Assembly: GCF_026914185.1 (NCBI RefSeq)
Contig: NC_070574.1
Span: 2,914,501-2,978,500, forward strand
DNA: 64,000 nucleotides
Source: Puccinia triticina
Lineage: Eukaryota; Basidiomycota; Pucciniomycetes; Pucciniales; Pucciniaceae
Direction of reading: 5' to 3'
Shown here: positions 10,752 to 23,405 of the stretch, in pieces
Numbering within the stretch: position 1 is the stretch's first letter
How the letters are laid out: each line of letters begins with the position of its first letter
Translations under genes and position numbers: made by a program
Notes under the pieces: model-generated
What the model was told of the DNA's origin: nothing
The model's input: only the letters and a program-made list of their open reading frames with translations
The model's database searches: none

Positions 10752-12581
10752 ATGGCCGACCCAAATATTGAACCCAATCTACAAGGCTATCAACTCGATG
10801 ATAACGGACAGCTCATCTTTAACTTTGCCGCCGGCCGTCGCCAGTTTACCCAAGGACCCTCTGGGAACAAACGCGAATTGAATGGATTCAATGATGATTT
10901 CACTGCTCAAACCAGCGTCGAAATCAACTCCGGAACTACTTCTTGTGGCGGCGGTGGCACCGGTATGGGTAGGGGAAGAGGGAGAGGCAGGGGTGGTTCA
11001 AAGGCGACTACGAGTACACGAGGCAAACGGAGGGTGAACTTCACCAAGAAGAACAGAAGCCAAGCCGAGATCTCTGGAGAAACTCAACCGTCCACATCCT
11101 CCAGCAACCCACCTCCATCTGAACCAGCCGCGGCGGCCAATGAAGCACCTGCGACCATCCATTCGGCGGCACTTGGACCTCAAGCCCAAGCTCGTGCTGA
11201 ATTGGATGTTCGCTTAAGCAATGGAAATTCGGCTACTGTCCGAGAAGTCGCCTATGCCACTGGTAAAGTTAAACGGCTTACCAACTGCATCAAAGACGAA
11301 CTCAAGCACTTGACCCTTGAGTACCAGAAGAAGATACACGAGTTGGCAATTACGCACGAGGTACGATCGGAGATCCTGTTCAAGTGGGTTGGTGGATTCA
11401 ACAAGATGAAAGGGCCAAACAGGTTCAACAACTATTGTCGATACGCTCATGAAGCGCTCCAACTTTTTGCCAGAAGTAAGGATACTTCTGACTATCTACA
11501 AAGATGTCATTTCAGCTCATTTTTTTGTTTTTATCAATCCCAAAGAGGAATTCCCCCCTGGGGAACGGATGCAGCAAGTCGGAGAAAAGTGGCGAGGACT
11601 AACCGAGGCCGAGCAGCTCAAGTATAATGACGTTGAGTTTCTCAACAAACTGCGGCAAGCCATTGGTCTTGCGGAGGCTGACAATCCTGAAGACATAGAG
11701 GAAGAGGATCGCGACGCAGCTGGGGAGATTGACACGGAATTTCTTCAAGCTCGAGCGGAGAACAACAGAATGGTAGCACCGGCTGTGAAAGTACAACAGG
11801 CTAGTAGAAGCGGCGCCGAGGCTCTATCAGTATGTAAGAAGTGGATCAATGGTGTAACAAAAAAGGTATGTTTTATAATTTCATCTTTTTAATCAGAGGT
11901 TGATAGACCTGTATTGTTACTTTCCAGTTTAACCATCTGAGAGCGGATCACCAGGTGGAAGGTTTTGTCTTGATTGTCTCAAGCGATGCAGCGGGCTCGG
12001 TCTTCCTACATGGAGGAACTCCCCTCGGTGAGATGTACATGGACATACTTAAGGCCAAACACGATTGCTGGAAGAAGTTCCATATTTGGGTCACCGGAAT
12101 GATGGTGGATGCCGAGCTAAATCCAGCAGCCCGACCCATCAAGAAATTGCCTCAGCGTGCAGTTGAGCCTTGGGAAGCTGGCAATGCAGCCCAGAGGAAA
12201 GCCGACATGAGGGAGAAGTTGCGGTGCTTGCTGCGTAAGTAGGAACTTTTATGTGCCTTTTTTGTCTAACTGACACTTGCCTCTGATGCAGTGAAAGCAA
12301 CTCAAGGAAAGCGATCGCGTGGATGGCCTGCTAAGGCTCGTGGGGTCTTACGGGAATTGAATCTCATCCTCAGAATTCAACCAGAGGCGATCAACCCTTC
12401 GGACATAGGGATGGTGGATCTTGAAACAACTCTGCTTGACCAAGATACCGGCAAATACTCAAAGGATCAAATCAATGCCATTCTTAAGGCATTGCATTTC
12501 CAACAGATTTCACTTATCCAAGATTCAAGTCAAGCCGAAGCAGATTTGAGTGAGGTTCAAGGCTTGCAAGCTCTTGTTTGA
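10752..12581 (+). CDS. HMG-box-like accessory protein of the KDZ element
   Basis: Exons 10752-11475, 11516-11865, 11928-12234 and 12292-12581 give 556 residues with consistent phases. The start is the first in-frame ATG (MADPNIEPNLQGY). Residues about 75-85 form a GRGRGRGRGG run, followed by a basic patch (GKRRVNFTKKNR) and a Ser/Pro/Ala-rich region, then helices and an HMG-box-like stretch at about 222-290: PNRFNNY...HEAL...(intron)...FINPKEEFPPGERM...VGEKWRGLTEAEQLKYND. The KWxxLTxxEKxxY pattern is the HMG signature. An acidic segment (EDIEEEDRDAAGEID) follows. A DNA-binding helper role in transposition is an inference from its position inside the element; it could instead be a captured host gene. 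Confidence 0.72.
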
Positions 12582-15243
12582 TTGCTTGTTGGCTTACAAT
12601 GAATACTAGTTCTTCTCTACTTTGATTTCAGAACTTATTTACTCTTATCATGCAGATTTCTTCCATCTTGTCCATTTCTTTTCTCATTTCTGCAGTTCTT
12701 TTCTTGTGTTTTCTCACTGGAGAAGTATGCAAAAGTTATCTAAATCAACACTTTTCAATTATTTTGTGGTACAAGTAGATGTAGAGAGACAACAGGAGAA
12801 CATTGGTCAGAGATTTCTGAGTTATATGTTTCAAAATGGGCCAAATTGGTGCTTTTATGGGGTTTTTCAGTGTTATGCTACTCTGGCTGCGGCTATTGGG
12901 GTTTTTTGGTATTATGCTACTTGGGCCGCGGCAAAGCTGTGTTGTTCCCTAGAATTCTAAAAGTCAAATAGAGGGATCTGGCCAAGAATATTGACATGTG
13001 TTGCTGTAGTACAACACAAATTCCAGGTGAGAGTAGCACTGGCCCCTGACATTTGCAAGACTGTGATTTTCACTTTCACTCACCGGATTTGTATGTTTGG
13101 TTTCATGTCACAATGACATAAACATGGGCTCATCTTGAAATTCTTACAAAATGGATACTGGCTTTACACAATACTGGATTTAACACAACCAATAAAAAAT
13201 GTGGGATGTGTGGAGGGATGCAGTTTTGTCTCTAAATATGACATCCACCGGATAGGATAACTCATTGACCACAAATCAAATGATAAAGAATTCCTGGAGA
13301 GAATTATTGAGTTTGAATTCATTCTTTTCATATATATTTAAAATCTAGAATGATTCCTTTTGGGGATTTGAAGGTTTTGAAGTAGAGCTGGTTGCTACAC
13401 TTCCTACACAAAGCTACATTGCCACTTTTTTAGAAAAGTGGCACCAACAGTCACCCTTTTTGGGTTAGTTTTAGCCTGCTTCTACACTTCTTTCTGCTAT
13501 GCTACAATGCTTTTTGTGGCAAAAGAGGCCAAAAGTGCTAATAAGTGCATGGTGCAGTGTAGTGGGTGCTTTTTTGAGCCCTGTGCACATAAAATTAGTG
13601 CAGATAATGGAATTGATTTTATGTGGTAGCTTGGCTTCAACTATTGAAAAATTGAAAGCTTCATGGCATCTAGTATTTTTATGTTCTCAATTCTTCCTGG
13701 AGTGATGATTTGAATCAAACTAATGAGGTGAATTTTTTACCATGTGAGAAAGGAAAAAAAAAACTATTGTTGAACTCATTTCTTGAAATGGCATGAAAAT
13801 TGCATGTGGCATATGCTCTGGGGCCACGGAAGGCAGATATGTTGTGGTGGCAAATTTAGACACTGAAATTATTTTCAGTTATCCATATTTACATGTGATC
13901 ACTTGTTTGATATTGATTTACTAGGTATGAAGAGTGATGGGTTGTGTATGTTAGTATTATTGGATAAATTTTCTGGATGTGGATTTTAAGGGGCTTGCTT
14001 GCTATGAGATACAATTCTATTGAAAATTAAAAGAACATAGCTTTCTATCACTTGATTTTAAAAAACAAGTAGTTTTTGGCTAAAATTTGAACTTCACTAA
14101 CCAATGTGATTGGTGAATGGAGGAAAAATTTCATGGGGATCTCATATGAGGTTTTATGTTGTTATTCAACTCACCAAATTCCAATGTGCACAGTGTGGTC
14201 ATCCAAATATATGTGCAATATAAAAACACACATAGTCCAGTGAACATGTGTTTTGTATTTGGTACTAATTCAATTTCAATGCTTCCAGATCATGTACTAT
14301 TTTTTCATGAAGACTATAAATAGATAACACATGATTGGAAGCTAGTAACTTGAATGATTATAAGCATCTGGTGGAATGTGTGTGAAATTTCAATTTTAAA
14401 TTTCACACACAAGAAACACATGAATTCCAGAGTGATAGAAACTATGTGTCCTTCTCTTAGAATAAATCAATGTACTTGCTTCCAAAGCATAGATTATTTG
14501 ATCATGAGTTTATGAATAAATAATACATGCTTAGGAAACAATTAGATTGAGTGAGTGTAAGAGAAACAACACATAGTCACTGGAATATGTAAATTTTGAC
14601 TTTTCTTTTGGATTGCACACATAGAAGCTGCATGTTGTTTCTTTATACTCACCCAATTTACTTGATTCCAAAGCTTGAATTATTTATTCATAACCTTCAT
14701 GATCAAATAATCTATTCTTTGGAAGCAAAATACTAGCTGAGGTTTCCAGCATTCACCCACTCTGGAAAAGTTTGAGGTGATATATTGCACAAATTCCGCA
14801 CATGAAATGGGAAAAACAGTGATTCAGTTCTGATCAATTCACATCAATTGAAAAACTTGAACCTTTCATTATTTGCTCATGGGTTGATTGCTGAATCATA
14901 AATAAGATGATTGATGTTGGTATTGACTAGGGGTTATGATCCATGGTAATTTGTATGTATGCCAAATGGCTGGCCAAGTCTAATGTTGTATGCGGAAAAA
15001 ACAAGTTCCACTCTTGTCATGTATTTATGTAAATATGTACATATTTATGCGGCCAAGTCTGAAGTTTCTCTGGTATGCGCAATCAAACTGATCTCTCCGA
15101 AAAGCATACAACTTGTTCGATTTTCACTACCTGGTGTAAGTTTTCTGTGATATCAATCACTTCTTCATGCACTTTTCTTTCAAAACTGATTCGTGTATGC
15201 CCATCTCTCAAAGCCCAAAAGAAAAATCTGGTAGACAGTGGAA
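12582..15243. other. AT-rich interior of the KDZ element without a supported gene
   Basis: About 2.7 kb lies between the two KDZ genes. It is AT-rich, with short frames only and a few related direct or inverted motifs (TTTCACACACA and TGTGTGTGAAAT around 14390-14410; AAATAATCTA-type repeats near 14490-14710). It presumably contains the transposase promoter at its right end. Confidence 0.5.
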
Positions 15244-18200
15244 ATGTCAAGAATTTTTCGCGAGCGAAGGACTTCATACCAGCCAAGGATTGCCTCTTTT
15301 GAAGATAGGATTCGTGAATATGAACGGCTTGAGCGATTCGCTAGTGGACAAGGACCTCAACGAACCTTCAACCCTGGGTTAATTTCCGCACACCAGGGAC
15401 TGCAAGACGACCTCAATTGTGCCGAAGAAGATGCAGATAACCTTGTGGACACCGAAAACTCCTTACAGGCAGAACATTTCGATACCGGCAATCACGACCG
15501 CGACCCCTTAGACCATGACCATTTAAGCGGCGATGTCACCATTGATCTTCTGGGTCATGCGCGTAGGTACCACACTCAGGTGAATCAACAAGCCGCACAA
15601 GAAAGACAAGAAAAGAACTGGGCTGAGGTGATGCCAGCGCTCCATGGCGCATATTTATTTCTCAAGTCGGAGACGGCGAATTGGACAACATCTGACTGGG
15701 GGAACGATAGGTCCAAAATCTTCTGTGACTGCGAAGAAGCAAGCTGCCATTATCGTATTGTGGACCTGATAGATCTGAACAGTTTGTATTTCAATCTATG
15801 TTTATTTATCATTGGTGTGCGGTCTGCTCAAGCAACAGCCAGCTAACAATTGGCATGATTTATGCTGACAGTTCAGAAGCGAAGACGGATGCGATTCTGT
15901 AAATGCATACCTGACCTCCTCCATCTTCTTGCGCATGGTTATCTAGGCTGTTCGCCGGTTGCCCCTCAAACAGCATTCTCCTTCAACTTACTCGGCTTTC
16001 ATAGCCACTTATGGCAGTGGTGCACCGTGGGTAACTTGCCTTTCATGAATACCATGCAAGCTTGGCTAGAGGAGCGGTCCAATCCTCTCCTGACCAGCTC
16101 GGGAAAGGTAAATGATCTCATAATTCCACTAAAAATGTAGATTTATTGTAATATATTACTAATATTGTGATGGTACAACAGAGACGCGACCTTCGAAGAT
16201 CTTTCACAGCTGCTGTGGATATTTACCGAGCGCTTTCAAATCGATCTAACAACATATTCAAAGACGTTATGAATTTATCTGGGCAGGAGATCTTGGCTAA
16301 AGAATCCTGTCCTGCCTGCTTTGGTCCGACGGCCCGAGCCGCTTCTCAACCATTAATCATCTGTCTTGATGGAAATTTCCAACATCGACATCACTTCGCC
16401 GCTAGCAAGAACTACTTGGACCTCATCACCCCCAGCAAATTTATCCACCCGGACGCCATTCAAGAGATGAACAATAAGATTCTGGCGCAGGAAAACTTGC
16501 ACCGAGTTCGCAACAAAGTGAGTTCTTCCTTTTGATTTGTAATAGATTTTAACCTTGCTCATTGCCTGTTCAATTTTGTAAATTACCCTTACTAGGCCGA
16601 TCGATGTGCAGATGCACATAAAGCTGCTGACGACAAGAGAAGTACATCAACCTGGAAGGCCTGCGACGACACTGGGTTGATGGGGAGCTGCTGTAGGCAT
16701 GACGCGGCTATTTATCTTGCCAACATTACTGGTGGGGGGGAGAAACGGAAGTACCCATTGGCGATTATGAATCAGATCCTGCAGGATGTTGATTCAGAGA
16801 GAGAAGTGCGGGTCCTGTACGATATTGGTTGTACAATGAAAAAGTTCATTGGCTTGGTGAGCATTATTTCACTTCTGCTCCTGATTGAAACCATGCAACT
16901 TATTCATGTCATTCTAGCGTCACATGTTTGCGGAGGAAGCAGATCGGCTACATTTTGGCACATCAGTGTTTCACTCATATGTGCACAACTGGAAGTGTCA
17001 GTTGGAATTTAGCCCTCGTTTCAACGACGGGTGGGGCCTCTCAGATGGTGAAGGGCTTGAACGGCTTTGGTCTGTTTTGTCTCCGCTTGTCAGTGCTTTG
17101 AGACATGCAACCAGAAATCATCGACTTGGTTCATTGCAACTCAAAGTTGAGTTCCACAACAAGAAAGGAATTATTTCTCTAGGTGGGTATGTGTGATGCA
17201 TGATTCACTTGTTAATAAAGTTTGTTATGAATTTCAAGCTCAACTAATTTCTTGATATCTAGTTGTGTGGATTAAGCACAAATACAAGATGGCATGTGAG
17301 AAGGGTGACGCAGCAAGTGCCCGGCTGAACGAGTTGACCAGAGTTCAAAACCCATTTTCTCTGGATCAATCGACCTACAACCGTGAATTTTTTGAATCCC
17401 AGTGGCAAGATCAGCGGAACTTTCAGCAGAACCACACAGATGTTGAGACCGAAGAACGTGAGCGCTTGGCAGTTTATTTAGACCGGCATGCCACTTTGGA
17501 AACATTAAGGTAAATATGCTCCCTATAGTAAGCCAGTATTGACTTCAGGCTTGCTCAAACCACTTATCCATCTCAGGAGGCGCATCAACCAACTGGCAGC
17601 TCACCGAGAAAACCCGGGTACATATGACTCAATAATGGAAACTATTCTTGAAATATCCGAGGCTCAAGAGCTGCAGAGCTCAGTGGAGGTGGATTTTGCA
17701 TCCTTTCCTGCTGCTTTGGTCGGGACAAATCGTAAGCATCCTTTTTTTTTAAAAAAAAAAATGACCATCAAGACTTAATTTGCTGTTAACAACAGCTGAG
17801 GAGCAGAATGCACGACTTCTTGTATGGCATTCCAAATCAAAACTCTATTCCCACGCGGTGGAGTTGCATGCTGAGCGACAGCCACTGTATCGGGGAACGC
17901 ACATTGGAACCACTCTCAGCACAAGAATTCTAGCCGCAATTGAACGTCGCAAAGGTCCAATCACAGCTGCCGTGAACAAATTCAACGGGTATCGGAGCGA
18001 CTATCTGACACGTTTTGCACCCGAGCAGCTCAACCTTCCAGAAAACCAGCCCCTCACTTATCATACATTCACCAATCTTTCGCTAGAAAGTTCCTTCTGG
18101 CAAGATGTATACTTGTTTCATTCGCAAGCGCCGTGGGCAAAAAATGCAGATGTACGAGCGGGGATTCAGGCAGTCCTAGCAATAGACAGGAGTGATGAAG

Positions 18201-18845
18201 AAAAGGTTCTTGTTGGAAAAGAGTTCAAATGTGTGATTTCGTGGGCTGTCAAGCTTCATGCTTCCATCCAGGCAAAATTGGATGATGTTGGTGAGTCAGG
18301 TCATATGCTTAGGAAAAATGCCTGGAGAGATCACAGGCTCAGGTCTTATGCGTGGAATGCTAGATCGTTTATTATCAAATGCTCTCGAGAGCCAGGCTGA
18401 TTCAGACGAAAGTATGGGATCCGAAAGAAACACAAGGATACATGATGATCTACCAATCACCTCCATTGATCTAGGCGAGTGCGAAGAGGAAGACAAACTG
18501 GCCCTGGTGAAATCAATCCTTGATGAAGAGCTCTCAGAACATGAAGCCTTGATGCGATCCTGGGCTGGAGATGTCGTTGAACTCTGGAAAACTATTTATG
18601 GGCCGACCCCACTCAATCATCCTTGGTTCTCACTGGTGAATTCCCTTCCACCGCCAAGGTTTCATGCTACAGACAATGACGAAAGCGAAGACAATTCAGA
18701 AGCTATACTTGCGGGAATTGACGAAGGTGAAGAGGACGCTGGTAGCAATGTAGATGGCGAAGAAATCAGCGCAGGTGACATGTTAAATCTCCTGAACATT
18801 GCTAACGAGAATCTGGCAACTAACAACAGTCACCAAGCTGATTAA
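15244..18845 (+). CDS. KDZ (Kyakuja-Dileera-Zisupton) transposase with CxC1-like zinc cluster
   Basis: Nine exons: 15244-15781, 15872-16107, 16182-16517, 16596-16856, 16918-17182, 17263-17509, 17577-17731, 17796-18290, 18337-18845; every junction keeps frame and the product is 1013 residues. Cys/His residues near 161-168 (CDCEEASCH) and 189-191 (CKC) fit the Cys cluster placed before KDZ domains. Core motifs: CPACFG near 300, LDGNF with the first catalytic Asp near 320, CDDTGLMGSCCRHD at 393-406, VLYDIGC near 443-449, and GWGLSDGEGLERLWS (about 495-509), which supplies the late acidic residue. KDZ proteins are RNase H-fold transposases. The C-terminal 150 residues are acidic. Intron 8 (46 nt) uses CACAG as acceptor; a nearer AG would leave only 22 nt. 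No stop or frameshift is seen. Confidence 0.93.
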
Positions 18846-19337
18846 GCAGAGGAAAAACCTCATATAGTTTGTTGTTTCATTTTTCTCCTTGGCATCTGTG
18901 TGTTGTTCTTTACTTTTGTATAATTTTGGCCTCGCTGTGCTGCGCGAATTCATTTCCCTCCTTTCCAATCATGATCAAGATGATTGTTTCTTTTATTTTC
19001 TCACATGTGCAACAGTAAAACTATTGCGCCAAACGACAAAAGAAAAAAAATGTGATTGCAGCCAAGGTGTGAGTATACCGCATTCAAAAGCGAGGAGAAA
19101 CAAGTGTACGGTTGATCGGCCAAAACAAAACCTTTGGCCCATGGAACTTGATACTGCTGAGGGGGGGAGTGAGAAAGAATGAAAAAATGAAAACAAAAAG
19201 TGGCGGTGGGGGACCTCACTGCATTGCCTGAGTTTATCCGATCAAGAGTTGTACACTTTTCTCGGCCTGGGCTGCAAGCTTGTCGGACAAGCTCGGTCCG
19301 ACAAGAGGCTCGGACCAAGTTGACCGATCAGATAGTT
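18846..19337. other. 3' region of the KDZ element before the right inverted end
   Basis: No gene supported. T-rich stretches near 18860-19000 probably include the transposase polyadenylation region. Confidence 0.4.
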
Positions 19338-19503
19338 CGTGTACTTTGAGTTGGGTGGACTTTGGGAGGCGCAGGCGACCCAGATTCCGTGGAATCCATG
19401 GAATCCACGGAGCAAAAAAGGCCCCCCAGAAAGGCTCTGTGAAGCCTCTCCTGTGCGCGAGTCTGGGGCTTCAACATACCATCTTATAGGCTGTTCACAG
19501 GTG
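19338..19503. repeat. right terminal inverted repeat of the KDZ element
   Basis: Inverse of 10421-10585; followed directly by the duplicated octamer at 19504-19511. Just beyond, the 24-bp sequence AAACGACACCGTTGGGGAGA is tandemly duplicated (19548-19585) in the upstream region of the next gene. Confidence 0.85.
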
Positions 19504-19725
19504 GTTTTTCCATAGCTGGCCCACCAGTTTTCATCTAAAACGACACCGTTGGGGAGAATCAAAACGACACCGTTAGGGAGAATCCCGGTTGAAAATATTC
19601 AAGAAGATACAAGTTATAGTAAGAGGTTTTCCTCCGAGCTTGGTTTGCCCGGCATTACTGGTTTGTGCTGCTGACCAACTCCTCATGAATGTTTTTTTGA
19701 CTATTCTCAGCCAAGACACTCGGTG

Positions 19726-21931
19726 ATGGCTTATTTGAGAGCATTGGCCCTGACATTGGTCGTCCTATTACTAGCGGAAATTTGCTGTGCTCCACTGAAC
19801 AAGGAAGTTACAAGCCAGGGGAAGGAGGTTGAACGCGGTATCGAAGGTAAAGATCATGCTTCCATTTGCTTTTCCTCATTTCAAGTCAATTTATAACGAA
19901 GAAAATGCGATACTGATTCCCTCTTACCTTCATAGCTTTGGACGAGCCCATGGACCTAGCACTCACCTCAAGTGACGTCGAAAACTCTTCTAAGCGGGCC
20001 GGTTCTCACATGAGCCGAGGCAAAAATGGTAAGCGTATTCACCACACCTTCATGGCTTCCAACCCGTCCAAATATATGTAACACGAAGAGACTGAGAGCC
20101 ATCGCGGATCAATTAGACGATCCTCTGGCCGTCAAGGAGGCCGGCAAGACTGATCAGTCCAGCAAGCAGATTGAAGCGACCAGTGGAAGCTCGGCGTACC
20201 AACATCTTGTTGCTGTCGCACAGGAAATCGGTGAGCCTAAAAAAACGGTTTATGTACCATACTAGCGCATCTTGTCCTATCGTTAAACCAAAATCATACG
20301 TCTTCAGAACTGGGATTGAGAACTCAGCACGATCAGAGTTAGTGAAACCTGTCTTCTTGGACATCAGTATGCGGAGTTATGGTCACTGATAAAGATGATT
20401 TCTTGGGTACATAGTTAATTTGGAAAAAAGGCAGATGGATTGGTTGGGGTTGATGGACAACGTCGCATGGACTAGACATATGACCGACGAAGCCATACCA
20501 TCACGTGTTGCCGAGATGGACTCGAAAACCAGGAAAGAAAATCTATGGGAATTGAACGTTTTTTCGAGCTTCTTGAGACTGTATATGGTCGTCAGACATT
20601 AGGGACTTCCACCTCGCAAACTGTCAGCGGAGAACCACTCGGCTTGATTCCAAAACCTTCATTGGAATTGGAAGAGTACAAGCAATGGATTCGAAAGCTA
20701 GTCTCATTCCTCGACACCACCGCAACCATGCACGACACGAACTTTTATGCTAGGGCCGTTTGGAACAGCTGCATCTTGAATACCTTAAGCTATTTATACA
20801 AATACCACCTTATCCCAGCCGAGTCAGAAGAAAGTTTTCAGGGTTCCTTGAGGAACCCCGTATTCTTAAAATGGCTTGCTATGGAATCTCACGGGAGGTT
20901 TGTTTTGGATGTCAGGTACTGGAGCAAGTTTCCAGGCAATTTAGAAGAAGTCGAGTTCCTCCAAAACCATCCACTGCTTTCATCTGTTGCGGAAATTTTC
21001 AATGGTGAGCGGTTTGTGACTACTACGAAATTCCTTGGAGTGAGCTCCTCCTAGCATTATCAAGTGTATATTATTATTAATGCCATCCCAAACTTTCTTG
21101 TAATCATTAGGGCTCGGAAGGAGAGAACAAGATTTTGTTGGGTTTTACCGTCTCAAATTTGTTCTTGAATCTTGCTATGAGTGGACACTCGCTTATGACG
21201 GAATGGATCCCAATAAATTCCCAATCCAAGCACAATGGCATCTGAACTTCCTAAAAAAGATGGAAAAAATTGTCTCCAAAGAGCTTCAAGGTCAACTCAC
21301 CCAAAGCCAGTATGATGAAGAGTTGGCGAGTGGATTCCTAGAAGTCAAAGACGATCTGATGAACTTGAAGAATTTCTTGATTAGACCAGTTATCAGCCCG
21401 AAATATCCGGAACAGTGGATATTGCAATTCCTCAGGTTTTCATTTGACATCTTAGACTATGCCCAAAAGAAGTACGGGGCCAAGTTTACCGAACAACTCG
21501 GATTGAATGACCGCATGGATCCGAGCACGTTACAATACAAAAGAAGCTTTGAATTCATGAAAGCAACCAGAAAGCTCAATGTGTGGATGGCGATTGCGAC
21601 AGGTCACACTTATTTCGTCTTGACCCAGCTCAAATACCACGGGCGATTTGTACCATATGCGTGGTCGGAAGCCAATTTCTTTTGGAACAAACTGCTGCAA
21701 TCAGCCGATGCATACGAGAAAACCTTAGTTCGCGGATTTTCAGAAGATCGTGCATGGAAAGAGTTAATTTCAACCAATGAAGTCTTTGATCTTACTAAAG
21801 CCGCCTGGGACCATGAAATTGATTTGCATATGAGGATCTACCAGACTTTCAAAAAAATTGCATCCGAAAAAATCACCGGCAATGATATCGATAAGCTGGA
21901 AATGGAGCTTTGTGAGAAGCAGAAGTTTTGA
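19726..21931 (+). CDS. predicted secreted protein of unknown family
   Basis: I do not recognise the family. The start (19726) opens with a textbook signal peptide, MAYLRALALTLVVLLLAEICC, with cleavage likely near residue 21-23. A model with exons 19726-19846, 19936-20028, 20099-20230, 20516-21004 and 21111-21931 is phase-consistent and gives 551 residues. Introns 2 and 3 need unusual GAG acceptors. Inside intron 3 another frame (about 20415-20600, DWLGLMDNVAWTRHM...) also looks protein-like, so the gene either has a different exon there or carries a frameshift. The mature protein is mostly polar and helical, with few cysteines, and ends ELCEKQKF. No membrane segment follows the signal peptide. 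Its ATG is 215 bp from the KDZ target duplication, so its promoter was hit or displaced by the insertion. A rust effector role is possible but not shown. Confidence 0.7.
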
Positions 21932-23100
21932 ATAATATTGTAAACTTGATATGTATTGTGAAGCCCCCCTTGACATTCGGTCTTCACACGAGGGGTTATG
22001 GGATTACCTAACCCTAGACCCCTGCGAACATGATTACTTAGACTTGACCCCGCTCTTCCCTAGTCAGGCAGAGATCTAATCTCTCCCAACTAGGCAAGCA
22101 CTTCCTTGGTTTCTCCTTTTCCTTCTCTTCATCTCATCATAGTTTTACTTAGCCAGAGAGCTCTAATCTTGCCCAACTAGTTTCTTGTTTGCAATCTAGC
22201 CCGCTTTGGAACTAGAAGGTTCCCCAGGCTTAGGCCTTGCTCCCTTGAATCCATCTTGATCATCTTAAACCCCAAAGACAATCTTTGGTACACTCACAAA
22301 TCTTCATGGGTAGGGAAGGGGTTATTGTGGTGCTTTCCCTACTCATGAACACCTTGGGAAATCTTTTTTATCCTGGCAAATCTTCATGAATATGGAAGGG
22401 TTTGTTAATCAACAAACTGAAGGTTGTATTTCTAATAAGCCACCAGGGGGGAAAGTGTGGCACTCTCTAGAGAGTGCCAGACCGTAATTTTGTCAGGCTC
22501 TGGGTTGGATGTCAATTGAATGTTGGTGGTGCTCCCAGGAGCAAGTAATGGCTATGCTGATGCTGAACTCATTACAAACTGCAGGCTGGATGCAATGTTG
22601 AATGGATCATACTCCCAGTCTAATCTCATGTGGGGATTGGGGCAAAGTTTTGGCTGTCCACCTGCATCACATGGTGTGTTTTTCTGTTTAACTGATAATC
22701 CCTCCCAAGCCTATCCAGAATTTACTTCCCAGTTTCTCTCCATTGTACACCCTTTACAAGGTAGGAGTGTCAAATTTATTTCACCATGTGAGCAACTACT
22801 TGCAAGTGAAACCCAGGGTTTTCCACCCTCACTTTGGAGTATCATGCCATTCAGAATTCACTACTCCACTGAATGCATGTTGCTGGTAAAATTTGTGTTG
22901 GCTTGTAAAGCCCGCACATACTGTGGGCTCCACAAAGGTTTCACATTACATTTTCCTCATTCATCATCCACTGCGTACTTTGGCAGATTTGTCCCCTCCT
23001 CAATCTAGCTTGGCAGAGAATTTAATCTCTCTGCCAACACTAGGTCAGCCTTGTTTCCAATTATGTTTTCTTCCCTTTCTTCCTAGTTTTAAGAAGTATT
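21932..23100. other. intergenic repetitive sequence
   Basis: No gene supported. Related pieces of GCAGAGATCTAATCTCTCCC recur near 22070, 22150 and, inverted, 23010. A perfect short palindrome GGCACTCTCTAGAGAGTGCC lies at 22458-22477. Confidence 0.4.
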
Positions 23101-23405
23101 ATCACAGGAGTTCTGGGCATTTGAGGGAGTTACAAATCCCCTTAATGACTGGTACAGGCCCAGCTGGTCATTGAAGGGAGTTAAATACCTGCTCAATGTC
23201 CCACTTTGCTAGTCACCAGGAGGAGTTGTAACTCCCCTAAATGGCTGGTACTGGCTGGCCATCAATGGAAGTCAACTCCACTTGATGACCAGCGTTACCG
23301 GCTGTCAGAAGGAGTGACAACTCCCCTTGATAAACAGTACTGGTGGTCATGGAAGGGAGTGACAACTCCTCACAATGACCAGTCAGTACATGTCATCAAG
23401 GGTAG
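23100..23405. repeat. degenerate double-palindrome array
   Basis: Six or so units of the form AATGACTGGTACAGG.../...GGTCATTGAAGGGAGTTACAACTCCCC. They resemble array E (53250-54380) but are more diverged. Confidence 0.6.

Larger units (their letters stand above)
10421..19503 (+). mobile_element. KDZ-type DNA transposon, apparently complete
   Basis: The element starts CACCTGTGAACAGCC and ends GGCTGTTCACAGGTG. The inverted ends continue for about 165 bp (10421-10585 against 19338-19503, with landmarks CCCCAGACTCGCGCACAGG and GGAATCCATGGAATCC). The flanking octamer GTTTTTCC is repeated perfectly at 10413-10420 and 19504-19511. Total length is 9083 bp. It carries an HMG-box-like gene (10752-12581) and a KDZ transposase (15244-18845), both on the plus strand and both free of stops in the spliced models, so the copy may be young. 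Confidence 0.92.

Noticed and set aside
18291..18312. A 22-nt intron in the KDZ transposase
   Set aside because: It is too short for a spliceosomal intron; the acceptor at 18336 gives 46 nt with the same frame.
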